Assembly: GCA_947650365.1 (NCBI GenBank)
Contig: CANTAL010000148.1
Location: 620,001-684,000, forward strand
Direction of reading: 5' to 3'
DNA: 64,000 bases
DNA from: Chamaelirium japonicum
Taxonomy: Eukaryota > Streptophyta > Magnoliopsida > Liliales > Melanthiaceae
The position numbers and the translations under genes are program-made. The notes under the pieces were generated by a model. That model saw nothing but the letters and a program-made list of their open reading frames with translations, was not told where the DNA came from and did not search any database. Of the stretch, positions 23,230 to 35,044 are shown piece after piece (positions within the stretch are counted from its first letter, which is position 1; each line of letters opens with the position of its first letter).

Positions 23230-26200
23230 TGATTGAATTCGAGTTCATACCTCAGTTGTTGAATAGATGTGGATATTGCTTTTGTATTTCTGATTCCAAT
23301 TCCCAAGTAGCTTCCTCCTCGTTGTGATGCTGCCATAGAACCTTTACCAGTCAAATTGTCTTGGTTCGCAATTCTTTATCCTTGGTGTCTAAAATTCTCA
23401 CAGGTACTTCTATGTATGAGGCATCTGATTGAATACCGATATCTTCATCTTTCAGAATGTGAGAAGGATCTGGTTCATACTTGCGAAGCATGGACACGTG
23501 AAAAACTGGATGTATATTTGCCAAATTTATGGGTAATGCCAGTCGATATGCCACTGGTCCAGTTTTTCCCAATATTTCATAGGGCCCAATATATCTGGGT
23601 GCAAGTTTTCCCTTGAGATCAAAACGTTGAATACCTTTCCTCGGTGAGATTCTTAGAAAAACAAAATCTCTCACTTCAAATTCGAGAGGTCTTCTTCGAT
23701 TATCTGCGTAACTTTTCTGTCTGCTCTGTGCTTTTAGTAAATTGGCCCGAATAATTTTTATTTTGTCGGTCGTTTCCTGGATTATTTCAGGCCCCATTAT
23801 ACTTTTCTCTCCCACTTCCGTCCAACAGACTGGGGATCTACAGGGTCTTCCATATAAGGCTTCAAAAGGTGCCATTTGTATGCTGGACTGATAGCTGTTA
23901 TTATAAGTAAATTCTATTAACGGCAGGAAATCTTCCCAACTACCCTTGAAGGTCATCACACAAGATCTCAACATGTCTTCTAAAACTTGTATTATTCTCT
24001 CTGACTGCCCGTCAGTTTGAGGATGATATGCCGTACTCATATTCAATTCTGTTCCCAAAGCCTTCTGTAAACTTCTCCAGAACTTAGAGGTGAAGTGAGG
24101 GTCCCTGTCGGACACAATAGTTACCGGAATACCGTGAAGTCTAACAATTTCCTTTAGATATAGGGTACTATCATCTCTAGTGGACGCAGTTGTCTTTCGA
24201 GGTAGAAAATGGGCTGACTTTGTTAATCGATCCACAATCACCCAGATTGAATCATTTCCTTTCCTTGTGGTAGGAAAACCGGTCACAAAATCCATGGTTA
24301 TATGTTCCCATTTCCATTCTGCTACCGGAAGAGGTTGCAATAACCCAGGTGGTCTTCTGTGTTCAGCCTTCACCTTTTGACAAGTGAGACACTTTGACAC
24401 AAATTGGGCTACATCATTCTTCATTCCACTCTACCAAAAGTTTCGTTTTAAGTCGTGATACATTTTGTTTTCCCCCGGATGGATAGAAAACTTTGAATGA
24501 TGAGCTTCAGCTAATATATCTTCTCGCAGATAAGGAGCATTAGTGACTGCTAATCTGCCTCGAAATCTCAGTCCGTTGTCTGAACCGAGTGCCCAATTTT
24601 CTACAATCTCCCCCTTTTCTAATTTGTATCGAATTCCCTGCAGTTCTGAGTTTGATGTTTGTGCCTCTATTACTCCTTTTATCATTTCCGACTGAGCTCT
24701 GAGGTGACTTAGATAAGCTCGTGGTGAGCTATTCTTCGTGACTAAATCAAGGTTTTCTAACGTGCAAGCCCACTGCCATTTATCAGCTAATATGTTGGTC
24801 AGTTGTCCCTTTCTACTGAAGGCATCTGCTACTACATTAGCCTTACCAGGGTGGTAAATAAAATTATAGTCATAATCGACTAAAAATTCCACCCATCTTC
24901 TTTGTCGTAGATTTAGATCTTTCTGTGTGCTTATATATTTCAAACTCTGATGATCTGAGTATAACTCAAATTGTTCCCCATATAAATAATGACGCCAAAT
25001 CTTTAGTGCAAACACGACCGCAGCTAGCTCTAGATCATGTGTAGGATAATTCTTTTCATGAGCTTTTAATTGTCTGGAAGCATAAGCCACAACTCGGCCC
25101 TCTTGCATAAGTACAGCCCCTAACCCCACGTGAGAGGCATCCGTATAAAGTGTGTACTTTTTCCCACTTTCTGGTATTGTTAGTACCGGGGCTGTAGTGA
25201 GTTTTGTTTTTAATTCTTGGAACGCATCCTCACAAAGTTCTGACCATTCATACTTTACCCCCTTCTTAGTAAGTCGAGTTATAGGTGCAGCGATACTAGA
25301 AAATTTTTGAATGAATCTGCGATAATATCCTGCTAACCCCAGAAAACTCCTGATTTCTGTTACATTCTTTGGTGCTTTCCAATTCATTACTGCTTCAATC
25401 TTTGCTGGATCTACCGTAACTCCTTCATGGGAGATTACATGTCCCAGAAAGTTTACTTTCGTAATCCAAAATTCACATTTACTGAGTTTGGCGTACAGTT
25501 GATGAAAACTCACCTCTTGTAATACCATCCTCAAGTGGTTTTCGTGCTCCTCCTTGGTTTTTGAGTAGATCAAAATATCATCAATGAATACTACCACGAA
25601 TTGATCCAAGAAATTTTTAAAGATCCGATTCATCAAATCGATAAATGCCGCAGCGGCATTTGTTAAACCAAAAGGCATTACCAGAAATTTGAAATGCCCA
25701 TACCTAGTTCTGAAGGCCGTCTTTGGTATATCTTCTTCTTTGATTCTTAATTGATGATATCCTGATCGAAGATCTATTTTGGAGAAATATTTTGCTCCCT
25801 TAAGTTGATCAAATAGATCCTCTATTCTTGGGAGTGGATATTTATTTTTTATAGTCACCTGGTTCAATCTTCTATAATCGATGCACATTCTTTTTGTTCC
25901 ATCCTTTTTCTGAACAAAAAGTACTGGTGCACCCCATGGGGATGAACTGGGTCTTATAAACCCGAGAGTAAGTAACTCGTCCAACTGCTTCCTCAGCTCT
26001 TTTAATTCCACTGGTGCCATTCTATATGGGGCAATTGAAATAGGAGCCACTCCTGGCATCAATTCTATTAAAAAATCTATTTCTCTTTTCGGTGGCAACC
26101 CTGGAAGATCTTCCGGAAACACTTGTGAAAATTCTGATACTACCAATGTGGTATTTTGTATAGGACTCTTCACCTCCTCTTCTAAAAGTTGAGCTAAGTA

Positions 26201-26620
26201 ACATACTTTCGCTCTTGCCTTTCCGAACTTTCTCCCCCGAAATATTATTTCCTTACTATCTGATGTTTGTAAAGTAACCTTCTTTCGGTAACAATCCATC
26301 ATTGCCCTATACTTGGATAACCAGTCCATTCCTAATAGAATGTCAAAAGTTTCCAACTTCAGTAGAATTAAATTTGCCACTAATTCCTCCTCTTCAACCC
26401 GTAGTATACAGTTTCTACAGACTCTGTTTGTCTTGGCCGTATCGCTAAGTGCTGTAGTAATGGCTAGTATATACCCTAGCGGTTCAGTCTTTAATTGTAG
26501 TTCTTTAGCCAAGTGAACTGATATAAATGAATGTGTCGAACCAGGGTCTAGTATTACTCGAGCTAGACTTCCATAAATAAGAATAGTGCCTACGAAAAAT
26601 TTACTTTTGCGGTTAAAACT
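23230..26620 (-). pseudogene. pol: pol region: protease, RT, RNase H, integrase, chromodomain-like tail
   Basis: Reading leftwards on the minus strand, the gypsy pol order is visible. A protease region lies before about 26,300 (THSFIS and ILLGMDWL motifs). RT is at about 25,960-25,420, with [18 protein letters not shown] and the catalytic FIDDILIY near 25,570-25,600. RNase H is at about 25,165-24,815, with YTDAS and YSDHQSL. Integrase follows, with its zinc-binding H-H and C-C pairs near 24,500-24,370, then TMDF, VSDRDPHFTSKFW and YHPQTDGQSER for the DDE core, and a GPYEIL C-terminal domain. A chromodomain-like tail (VLWQHHNEEEATWELE) ends near 23,230. The product would process the polyprotein, copy the element's RNA and insert the DNA; the chromodomain is thought to steer insertion to marked chromatin. 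The region is broken at a few places and is treated as a fossil. Confidence 0.92.
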
Positions 26621-27598
26621 TATCTATGAAATAGCAAATTCTTGAAATAAATAGTTCGTACCTTCAATGACGTCATTTGATTCCTCCTCCGTGGATATCG
26701 CAAAAGTTTTTCCAGGCACCTTTGGAGGTTGACCAGGACGATTTCCGAGTAATTGCGGATTATTCTTGAAGGGAGGTCTGGCTGGAGCGTCTTTTTTCAG
26801 ACGAGGGCAGTTTCGTTGGAAATGATCCCGCGATCCACATATGAAGCAATTACGAGGTCCCGAAGCCATTTGAGGGCCATTATTTCTTGTTGGAAATTCT
26901 TGCATCCTTGGCCTTTTGTTTGCCTCTATCCCTGGTGCACTCCTTTTCACCCTATTTTTCTCAAATATTTTACGCGTTTCTTCCCATTCGCGTTCTGCCA
27001 CCATTGCAGTCTGTACTAGTTCACCATAGTTTCTTATGCGGAGTACAGCCACTCGGGTTCGAATATGAGGATTCAAACCCTGTTCAAATCTTTTGGACTT
27101 TAGTTCCTCTGTGGCTATAAGATAATGAGCAAAGCGTGATAGTTCGATGAATTTAGCTTCATACTGGGAAACACTAAGTTTTCCCTGATAAAGTTCTAAA
27201 AATTCTGCAATCATTCTATCCTTGGTTGCATCTGAGAAATACTTCCCTAGGAATGCTTTTGTAAATTCCTCCCAAGTGAAACTTGCTTGACTTCTTTTGA
27301 CCGTATCCCACCAGTAGTCCGCCTCTCCCTCTAACATGAATGTAGCTAAGATATCTTTTTTTTCATCGTTTGCCTTTAAAGTCTCCAATACCTTTTATAT
27401 TTGTTTGAGCCACCTACCGGCAATCAAGGGATCCGGTTCTCCTCTAAAAGAAGGGGGTTTTAATTCCTTGAATTCTTTCAGCATCACTCCCATCCTTGAA
27501 CTATCCTTAGAGGAGTTCATCCTTTCTATCAGTTGGTGTAATGCTCCTAACACCTTTGTCAAGTCTTCATTGGAAGTATTGTTTTCGTGAGAGTTCAT
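26621..27598 (-). pseudogene. gag: gag region with zinc knuckle
   Basis: The start has the context MNSHENNTSNEDL, followed by FKELKPPSFRGEPDP, and then the plant retrotransposon gag domain (GEADYWWDTVKR, FLGKYFSDATKD, FARYLI-like and GLNPHIR-like stretches). A CCHC zinc knuckle of the C-X2-C-X4-H-X4-C form, CFICGSRDHFQRNC, is at 26,807-26,848. Gag would form the virus-like particle, and the knuckle would bind the element's RNA. The region is broken and lies directly upstream of pol. The length is usual for Tekay-type gag. Confidence 0.9.
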
Positions 27599-27683
27599 TT
27601 TTCTAAAAAATATAAAAGAACATTTTCAAACACAAACTTAGAAAAGAACATACTCATTCATTATTTATACTTTTCTTATCATT

Positions 27684-27896
27684 CTACATATAACCGACAA
27701 CTATTTTGAAAAACATCGGATGTTCACAACGATTTTCATCGCCCACTTTTCCACAGATACATCGATAACGTTTATAGAAGACATTCTCGTTTTGGTTAGG
27801 TGCAACCGGTTTCTTCGCCTTCTTTGTCTTCACGATTTTCTTCTTAGGTTTCACCTTTGCTCCCGATGAGTTACCTTCAGACATTTGTGACTTCAT
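27684..27896 (-). CDS. small basic ORF in the element's leader, unknown role
   Basis: A 70-codon open frame lies between the primer site and gag on the element's strand. The N-terminal half is very rich in lysine (KPKKKIVKTKKAKK). The C-terminal half has a cysteine/histidine cluster, CICGKVGDENRCEH, and ends in a hydrophobic stretch. Ordinary chromoviruses of this type start with gag, and I do not recognise this product. It could be an upstream ORF that tunes gag translation, a captured fragment, or chance in a leader of this length. The basic tail plus the Cys/His cluster gives it a nucleic-acid-binding look, but that is inference only. Confidence 0.35.
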   Translation of the reverse strand: MKSQMSEGNSSGAKVKPKKKIVKTKKAKKPVAPNQNENVFYKRYRCICGKVGDENRCEHPMFFKIVVGYM

Positions 27897-28050
27897 ACTT
27901 CTGTTTAAAGGAAAAACGAATTTACTTCGTAAATATAAATATTTAAATCTTTGGTGTCTACCCTATCGATGTCCTTAAAATATAAATATATACATATATA
28001 ATTATAATTTTTTTTTTTTTTTTTTTTTAACTCCTAGGATCTATTACCTA
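27897..28050. other. leader sequence between the primer site and the small ORF
   Basis: AT-rich, with a run of about 20 T on the plus strand at 28,010-28,028 (A on the element's strand). No further feature is seen. Confidence 0.6.
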
Positions 28051-28063
28051 GGCTCTGATACCA
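28051..28063 (-). other. primer binding site, initiator tRNA-Met
   Basis: On the element's strand TGGTATCAGAGCC, three bases after the end of the 5' LTR. It is complementary to the 3' end of plant initiator tRNA-Met, the usual primer of plant Tekay-like and many other elements. Confidence 0.93.
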
Positions 28064-28565
28064 AGTTGTAATGCCCCGATATTTTACGGATTTATTTGAT
28101 CCGTATAATACTGAGGTGTTAGAAAATAAAAGCTTGGTATAACTAAGCTCCATCAAAATTGGAACTTAACTGAGCCATTCTATTAAAATAACCATTGTTT
28201 GATACATTTTATGAGAACAAAAGTCTAAGGCAATAAATTTATTTTTTTCTGCAACGCCACTTCATGTTTCGGCTTCGGCATCTTTGTAGAAAGGGGTGTA
28301 CAGCGGGTCCTCAACTCCTTCTGGGTTGTTCCCTACTCGCTCTCCGTCCTCTTCCAGTCCTGCAGGATTTGACTCTGAAGGGTGCACAACATCTGTAGGG
28401 GGGTGAGTCCAAACCACTGACTCACCTCATGACATAGTTTATTTCATGCTAAATATTTGAACGGAAAAACAGTAAACGTGACTACGAAATATAAATAATA
28501 GAAAACATGCATCACCCGATTCCCTTTTTGGCTCTTCCGGCCAGGGTAGGAATCTCAATCCTTAC

Positions 28566-28765
28566 CCGGGTACTTTTAGTCCGCAACAAGGCTAGCCCCA
28601 CACCTAGGTACTTTTAGTCCTCAGACTAGGCTAGCCCCACACCTAGGTAACTTTTAGGCCTGTAGCCAGGGCTAGACCCACACCCAGGTACTTTCTGGCC
28701 TCAGCCAGGGCTAGACCCACACCCAGGTACTTTCTGGCCTTCCGCCAGGGCTAGACCCACACCCA
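28566..28765. repeat. five tandem 40-bp repeats inside the 5' LTR
   Basis: The same five units as at 21,571-21,770, with only a few base differences. They lie in the part of the LTR that would be transcribed as leader. Confidence 0.9.
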
Positions 28766-29389
28766 ACAAGTGATCACGTACTTCACAATTTACTACCCAT
28801 AGCAATTTACCGATGATCTATAGCAGATATTTAGCATGAAGAAACTTGGTTAAAACTCCCCTACCTGAACCGTTGCAAACTCTTATTTCTGATGAGGAAG
28901 CCTTATCATGCACGAAACCTGAAAATATGTTACTAATAATTTGTTAGTTTTTTCCTAAATTTTCTAGGATTTTTCCGAAACATTTTTCAATGTGAACTAA
29001 TGGGTTTCTCTCCTTTTAGGGGTATTTTTGTAATTTCAAACATACATTAAATCTATACTGGTGTGTAGATCTTTTCATTTCGGACCCGTGGCCGCAAACG
29101 GAACTCAATTCCGAGTTCGTTTGCTCCCGGTACGGCCAAAACAGTTGGCTTTTTAGTGGATTTTTAATTTCGGTCTGCCCTTAGTAAATACAGTAAGGTT
29201 GTCTTTAGTAATAATGGTGCAGTTACAAGAATTTAGAGTCATTCTATCATTTTAAAATTTTAAAACTAAATGGCCCTGGCCCATTACTTAATGGGCTTCA
29301 GCTCATATTTCATAGTGGGCTCTATATGGGTCTACTAGGCTGCAGCCCAACATAATATAAAAAAAAAAAATAAACTAACCGGAGTTTTT

Positions 29390-29605
29390 GGGAGGCGGTG
29401 CCCGACGGCAGGAGGCGGCGGCCGGCGGTAGGAGGCGGCGGTCGCCGGCGGCGGGCGGCGGCGGTCGCCGGCGGTGGTCAGTCGGCCGGCGGCGGGCGGC
29501 GGTTGGCCGACGGCGGTCGGCCGGCGGTCGGCCGGCGGTCGGCCGGCGGTCGGCGGCGGGCGGCGGTCGGCCGGCGGTGGGCGGCGGTCGGTGGTGGTTG
29601 TCGAG
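29390..29605. repeat. GC-rich tract in the 5' LTR
   Basis: The partner of 22,389-22,600, with a different count of the small ggcggtcggcc units. Open frames across it (29,388-29,651 and overlapping ones) are by-products of base composition. Confidence 0.9.
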
Positions 29606-29674
29606 GGGGAGGGGAGAGGTAGGGCACGGGTTTCGAGACGGGTTGGAGTGAAAAACTCTTGTGGAGGGGGGGGG

Positions 29675-29682
29675 TTTATATA
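29675..29682 (-). promoter_or_regulatory. TATA box (TATATAAA) of the 5' LTR promoter
   Basis: tttatata on the plus strand, with the context CTATATAAACC on the element's strand. Transcription would start about 30 bases further left, near 29,645, and run leftwards through the GC-rich tract, the 40-bp repeats and the primer site. An alternative AT-rich box (tatatata) lies near 29,858-29,868. Confidence 0.6.
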
Positions 29683-30180
29683 GTAGTTTTGGGAATTCTA
29701 AATGTCACAGGGTCTTTAATGGAAATTGGCCATTTAGTGCGTACTGCGGCTGTACCCGTCCGATCGGAAACGAAAGGTCGCCGGCTTCGGTTACATCTGC
29801 GCGACCCTTTCTGTCCGATCGGAAACGAAGGGTCAACGGCTGTTGGTCTCCCCATTAGTATATATATTAGTTATATTAGCTGTTTCTAATACAGATAAGC
29901 ACTACAGGTCTTTTTGCTAGAGGAAAATGTTTAAGAGTTCTAATGAAGAGGTCATAGTTTCAAATCCTTCTATCGGCTAAATATGTATACATATATATAT
30001 ATATTTTTCTCAAAATTTTTAAGTACTCTAAATATGTCCAAATCGAAAAAGTTTGTATAGGTTTTTCGATCGTCTCGGCGAGACGAACGCAATGGCGCCA
30101 TCTGATTTTTATTTTGAATTTTCTATAAAAATTTTCTTATAATGACCTTTAAATTATTAATAAATTTTTGGGTTGTTACA

Positions 30181-30185
30181 GTATC
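30181..30185. repeat. target-site duplication, right copy (gtatc)
   Basis: An exact match to 21,066-21,070. It is followed directly by satellite (cattctaattc). Confidence 0.92.
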
Positions 30186-31388
30186 CATTCTAATTCATTC
30201 GTACGATCCATTCTAATTCATTCGCACGATCCATTCTAATTCATTCGTATGATCCATTCTAATTCATTCACACGATCTATTCTAATTCTTTCGTACGATC
30301 CATTCTAATTCATTCGCACGAATGTATCCATTCTAATGCATTCGTACGATTCATTCTAATTCATTCGCACGATCCATTCTAATTCATTCGTACGATCCAT
30401 TCTAATTCATTCGCACGAATGTAACCATTCTAATTCATTCGTACGATCCATTCTAATTCATTCGTATGATCCATTCTAATTCATTCGTATGATCCATTCT
30501 AATTCATTCGCACGAATATACCTATTCTAATTCATTTGCACGATCCATTCTAATTCATTCCTATGATCCAATCTAATTCGTTCGTACGATCCATTCTAAT
30601 TCATTCGCTCGAATGTAACCATTCTAATTCATTCGTACGATCCATTCTAATTCATTCACACGAATGTATCCAATCTAATTCATTTGCACGATCTATTCTA
30701 ATTCATTCCTATGATCCATTCTAATTCGTTCGTACGATCCATTCTAATTCATTCGCTCAAATGTATCCATTCTAATTCATTCGTACGATCCATTCTAATT
30801 CATTCGTATGATCCATTCTAATTCATTCATACGATCCATTCTAATTCATTCTCACAAATGTAACCTTTCTAATTCATTTGTATGATCCATTCTAATTCAT
30901 TCCTACGATCTATTCTAATTCATTCGTACGATCCATTCTAATGCATTCGTACGATTTATTCTAATCCATTCGCACGATCTATTCTAATTCATTCGTACGA
31001 TCCATTCTAATCCATTCGTATGATCAATTCTAATTCATTCGCACGATCCATTCTAATTCATTCTCACAAATGTAACCTTTCTAATTCATTCGTACAATGC
31101 ATTCTAATTCATTCGCATGATCCATTCTAATTCATTCGTACGATCCATTCTAATTCATTCTCACGAATGTAACCTTTCTAATTCATTTGTATGTATCCAT
31201 TCTAATTTATTCGTACGATCCATTCTAATTCATTCGCACGATCCATTCTAATTCATTCGTACGATCCATTCTAATTCATTCGTATGATCAATTCTAATTC
31301 ATTCGCACGATCAATTCTAATTCATTTGTACGATCTATTTTAATTCATTCGTACGATCCATTCTAATTCATTCCTACGATCCATTCTA
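30181..31388 (+). repeat. satellite, plus-orientation block 19 resumed
   Basis: The array continues in the same orientation after the element. The segment at about 31,130-31,290 matches the two flanks of the element joined together (catttgtatgtatccattc at 31,176-31,200). The block ends at ttctaaaatgagttag. Confidence 0.94.
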
Positions 31389-32412
31389 AAATGAGTTAGA
31401 ATGGATCATATGAATGAATTAGAATGGATCGTACGAATGAATTAGAATGGATTGTGCGAATGAATTAGAATGGATCGTATGAATGAATAAGAATGGATCG
31501 TACGAATGAATTAGAATGGATCGTGCGAATGAATTTGAATGGATCGTACGAATGAATTAGAATGGATCGTACGAATGAATTAGAATGGATACAATCGTGC
31601 GAATGAATTAGAATGGATCGTAGGAATGAATTAGAATGGATCGTACGAATGAATTAGAATGGTTACATTCGTGCGAATGAATTAGAATGGATCGTACGTT
31701 GGAATGAATTAGAATGGATCGTACGAATGAATTAGAATGGATCGTACGAATGGATTAGAATGGATCGTGTGAATGAATTAGAATGGATCGTATGAATAAA
31801 TTAGAATGGATCGTATGAATGAATTAAAATGGATACATTTGTGCGAATGAATTAGAATGGATGATACGATCTAATTAGAATGGATCGTACGATTGAATTA
31901 GAATGGATCGTATGAATGAATAAGAATGGATCGTGCGAATGAATCTGAATGGATGGTATGAATGAATTAGAATGGATCATGCGAAGGAATTAGAATGGAT
32001 CCATTCTAATTCAATCGTACGATCTAATTCAGTCGTATGAATGTATCATACGAATGAATTAGAATAGATATATTCATGCGAATGAATTAGAATGGATCGT
32101 ACGAATGAATTAGAATGGATCGTACGAATGGATTAGAATGGATCATAGGAATGGATTAGAATGGATCGTACGAATGAATTAGAATGGATCGTACGAACGA
32201 ATTAGAATGGATCGTATGAACGAATTAGAATGGATCGTACGAATGAATTAGAATGGATATATTCGAGCAAATGAATTAGAATGGATCGTACGAATGAATT
32301 AGAATGGATCAAAGGAATGAATTAGAATGGATCGTGCAAATGAATTAGAATGGATACATTCGTGCGAATGAATTAGAATGGATCGTAGGAATGAATTAGA
32401 ATGGATCGTACG
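31389..32412 (-). repeat. satellite, minus-orientation block 20 with a short plus island
   Basis: A plus-strand island of about 45 bases lies at 32,000-32,044. Its left edge is a perfect 26-bp palindrome centred on GGATCC (31,987-32,012). Confidence 0.92.
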
Positions 32413-33703
32413 ACAATTCTAATTCATTCGCACGATCCATTCTAATTCATTTGTACGATCTATTCTAATTTATTCGTTCGATCCATTCTAAGTCATTCGC
32501 ACGAATGTATCCATTCTAATTCATTCGTACGATCCATTCTAATTCATTCGCACTATCCATTCTAATCCATTCGTACGATCCGTTATAATTCATTCGTACG
32601 ATCCATTCTAATTCATTCGCAAGATCCATTCTAATTCAATCGTACAAATGTATCCATTCTAATTCATTCGTTCGATCCATTCTAATTCATTCGTACGATC
32701 CATTCTAATTCATTTGCACGATCCATTCTAATTCATTCCTATGATCCATTCTAATTCATTCGTACGATCCATTCTAATTCATTCGCTCGAATGTATCCAT
32801 TCTATTTCATTCGTACGATCCATTCTAATTCCTTCGTACGATCCATTCTAATTCATTCGCTCGAATGTATCCATTCTAATTCATTCGTACGATCCATTCT
32901 AATTCATTCGTTCGATCTATTCTAATTCATTCGCACGAATGTATCCATTCTAATTCATTCGTATGATCCATTCTAATTCATTCGCACTATCCATTCTAAT
33001 CCATTCGTACGATCCATTATAATTCATTAGTACGATCCATTCTAATTCATTCGCACGATCCATTCTAATTCAATCGTACAAATGTATCCATTCTAATTCA
33101 TTCGTTCGATCCATTCTAATTCATTCGTACGATCCATTCTAATTCATTTGCATGATCCATTCAAATTCATTGCTATGATCCATTCTAATTCATTCGTACG
33201 ATCCATTCTAATTCATTCGCTCGAATGTATCCATTCCAATTCATTCGTACGATCCATTCTAATTCGTTCATACGATCCATTCTAACTCATTCGCACAAAT
33301 GTATCCATTCTAATTCATTCGTACGATTCATTCTAATCCATTCGTACGATCCATTCTAATCCATTCGTACGATCCATTCTAATTCATTCATACGATCTAT
33401 TCTAATTCATTCGCACGAATGTATCCATTCTAATTCATTCGTACGATCCATTCTAATTCATTCGTACGATCCATTCTTATTCATTCATACGATCCATTCT
33501 AATTCATTCGCACGATCCATTCTAATTCATTCGCACAAATCTATCCATTCTAATTCATTCGCTCGAATGTATCCATTCTAATTCATTCTCACGAATGTAA
33601 CCTTTCTAATTCATTCGTATGATCGATTCTAATTCATTCATAAGATCCATTCTAATCCATTCATACAATCCATTCTAATCCATTCGTACGATCCATTCTA
33701 ATT
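32413..33703 (+). repeat. satellite, plus-orientation block 21
   Basis: A ~470-bp piece is repeated in tandem. Ordered markers (cgcactatcc, ccRttataattc, tcaatcgtacaaatg, cgttcgatcc) at about 32,540-32,830 recur at about 32,985-33,250. Confidence 0.9.
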
Positions 33704-33726
33704 AATTAGAATGGATCGTACGAATG
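33681..33726. repeat. perfect 46-bp palindrome: one monomer and its mirror image
   Basis: The arms 33,681-33,703 and 33,704-33,726 are exact reverse complements with no spacer, and each is exactly 23 bp. The centre is AATTAATT. It marks a plus-to-minus strand switch. Confidence 0.95.
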
Positions 33727-33856
33727 AATTAGAATGGATCGTATGAATGAATAAGAATGGATCGTACGAATGAATTAAAATGAATCGTGCGAATGAATTA
33801 GAATGGATACATTCGTGCGAATGGATTAGATTGCACCGTACGAATGAATTTGAATG
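33704..33856 (-). repeat. satellite, minus-orientation block 22
   Basis: A short block of six units. One carries attgcaccg, a decayed form of the gattgcatcg signature. Confidence 0.9.
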
Positions 33857-35044
33857 CATTCCAATTCATTCGTATGATCTAATTCTAATTCGTTCGTACG
33901 ATCCATTCTAATTCATTCGCACGATCCATTCTAATTCATTCGCACGATCCATTCTAATTCATTCGTCCGATCCATTCTAATTCATTCGCACGATTGTATC
34001 CATTCTAATTCATTCGTACAATCCATTCTAATTTATTCATACGATCCATTCTAATTCATTCGCACGATCCATTCTAATTCATTCGCTCGAATGTATCCAT
34101 TCTAATTCATTCGTACGATCCATTCTAATTCATTCGTACGATATATTCTAATCCATTCGTACGATCCATTCTAATTCATTCGTACAATGCGTTCTAATCC
34201 ATTCGTACGATCCATTCTAATTCATTCGTACGATCCATTCTAATTCATTTGTACGATCCATTCTAATTCATTAGTATGATCCATTCTAATACATTCTAAT
34301 TCATTCGCTCGAATGTATCCATTCTAATTCATTCGTACGATCCATTCTTATTCATTTATACGATCCATTCTAATTCATTCGCACGATCCATTCTAATTCA
34401 TTCGCACAATCCGTTCTAGTTCATTCGCACAATCCAGTCTAATTCATTCGCACGAATGTATCCATTCTAATTCATTCGTACGATCGATTCTAATTCATTC
34501 GTACGATCCATTCTAATTCATTCGCACGAATGTATCCATTCTAATGCATTCGTACGATTCATTCTAATTCATTTGCACGATCCATTCTAATTCATTCATA
34601 CGATCCATTCTTATTCATTCATACGATCCATTCTAATTCATTCGCACGATCCATTCTAATTCATTCGCACAATCCGTTCTAATTCATTCGCACAATCCAT
34701 TCTAATTCATTCGCACGAATGTATCCATTCTAATTCATTCGTACGATCCATTCTAATTCATTCGTACAATCCATTCTAATTCATTCGCATGATCCATTCG
34801 TACGATCCATTCTAATCCATTCGTACGATCCATTCTAATTCATTCATACGATCCATTCTAATTCGTTCGTACGATCCATTCTAATTCGTTCGCACGAATG
34901 TAACCTTTCTAATTCATTCGTACGATCCATTCTAATTCATTCCTACGATCCATTCAAATTCATTCGCACGAATGTATCCATTCTAATTCATTTGCACGAT
35001 CCATTCTAATTTATTCCTATGATCCATTCTAATTCATTCGTACA
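33857..35044 (+). repeat. satellite, plus-orientation block 23
   Basis: The piece with cttattcatttatacg, gcacaatccgttct and gcacaatccagtct near 34,350-34,450 recurs near 34,605-34,710, giving a local duplication of about 265 bp. Confidence 0.9.

Larger units (their letters stand above)
21071..30180 (-). mobile_element. Ty3/gypsy LTR retrotransposon, Tekay/Del-like chromovirus
   Basis: A complete-length 9,110-bp element inserted in the satellite. It has two LTRs (2,106 and 2,114 bp), termini TGTAAC...GTTACA, a 5-bp target duplication, a primer site for initiator tRNA-Met, a polypurine tract and minus-strand gag and pol regions. The pol order is protease, RT, RNase H, integrase, so it is Ty3/gypsy. 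A chromodomain-like tail after integrase and the style of the integrase C-terminus (GPYEIL, HPVFHVSMLRKY) point to the Tekay/Del chromoviruses. That lineage call is by recollection of the family, not by alignment. The coding part is broken at about three or four places, so this copy is a fossil, although a recent one: the LTRs differ by roughly 2% by eye. Chromoviruses are known to favour heterochromatin, which fits a landing site in satellite DNA. Confidence 0.95.
28067..30180 (-). repeat. 5' LTR of the Ty3/gypsy element (right on the plus strand)
   Basis: It runs from tgtaatgcccc to gggttgttaca, 2,114 bp, and pairs with 21,071-23,176. By eye about 40-50 base differences separate the two outside the GC-rich tract, where small length changes also occur. 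U3 is roughly 30,180-29,650, and the rest is R and U5. Confidence 0.95.

Noticed and set aside
23356-27590. Plus-strand open frames across the retrotransposon internal region
   Set aside because: They are shadows of the minus-strand gag and pol.
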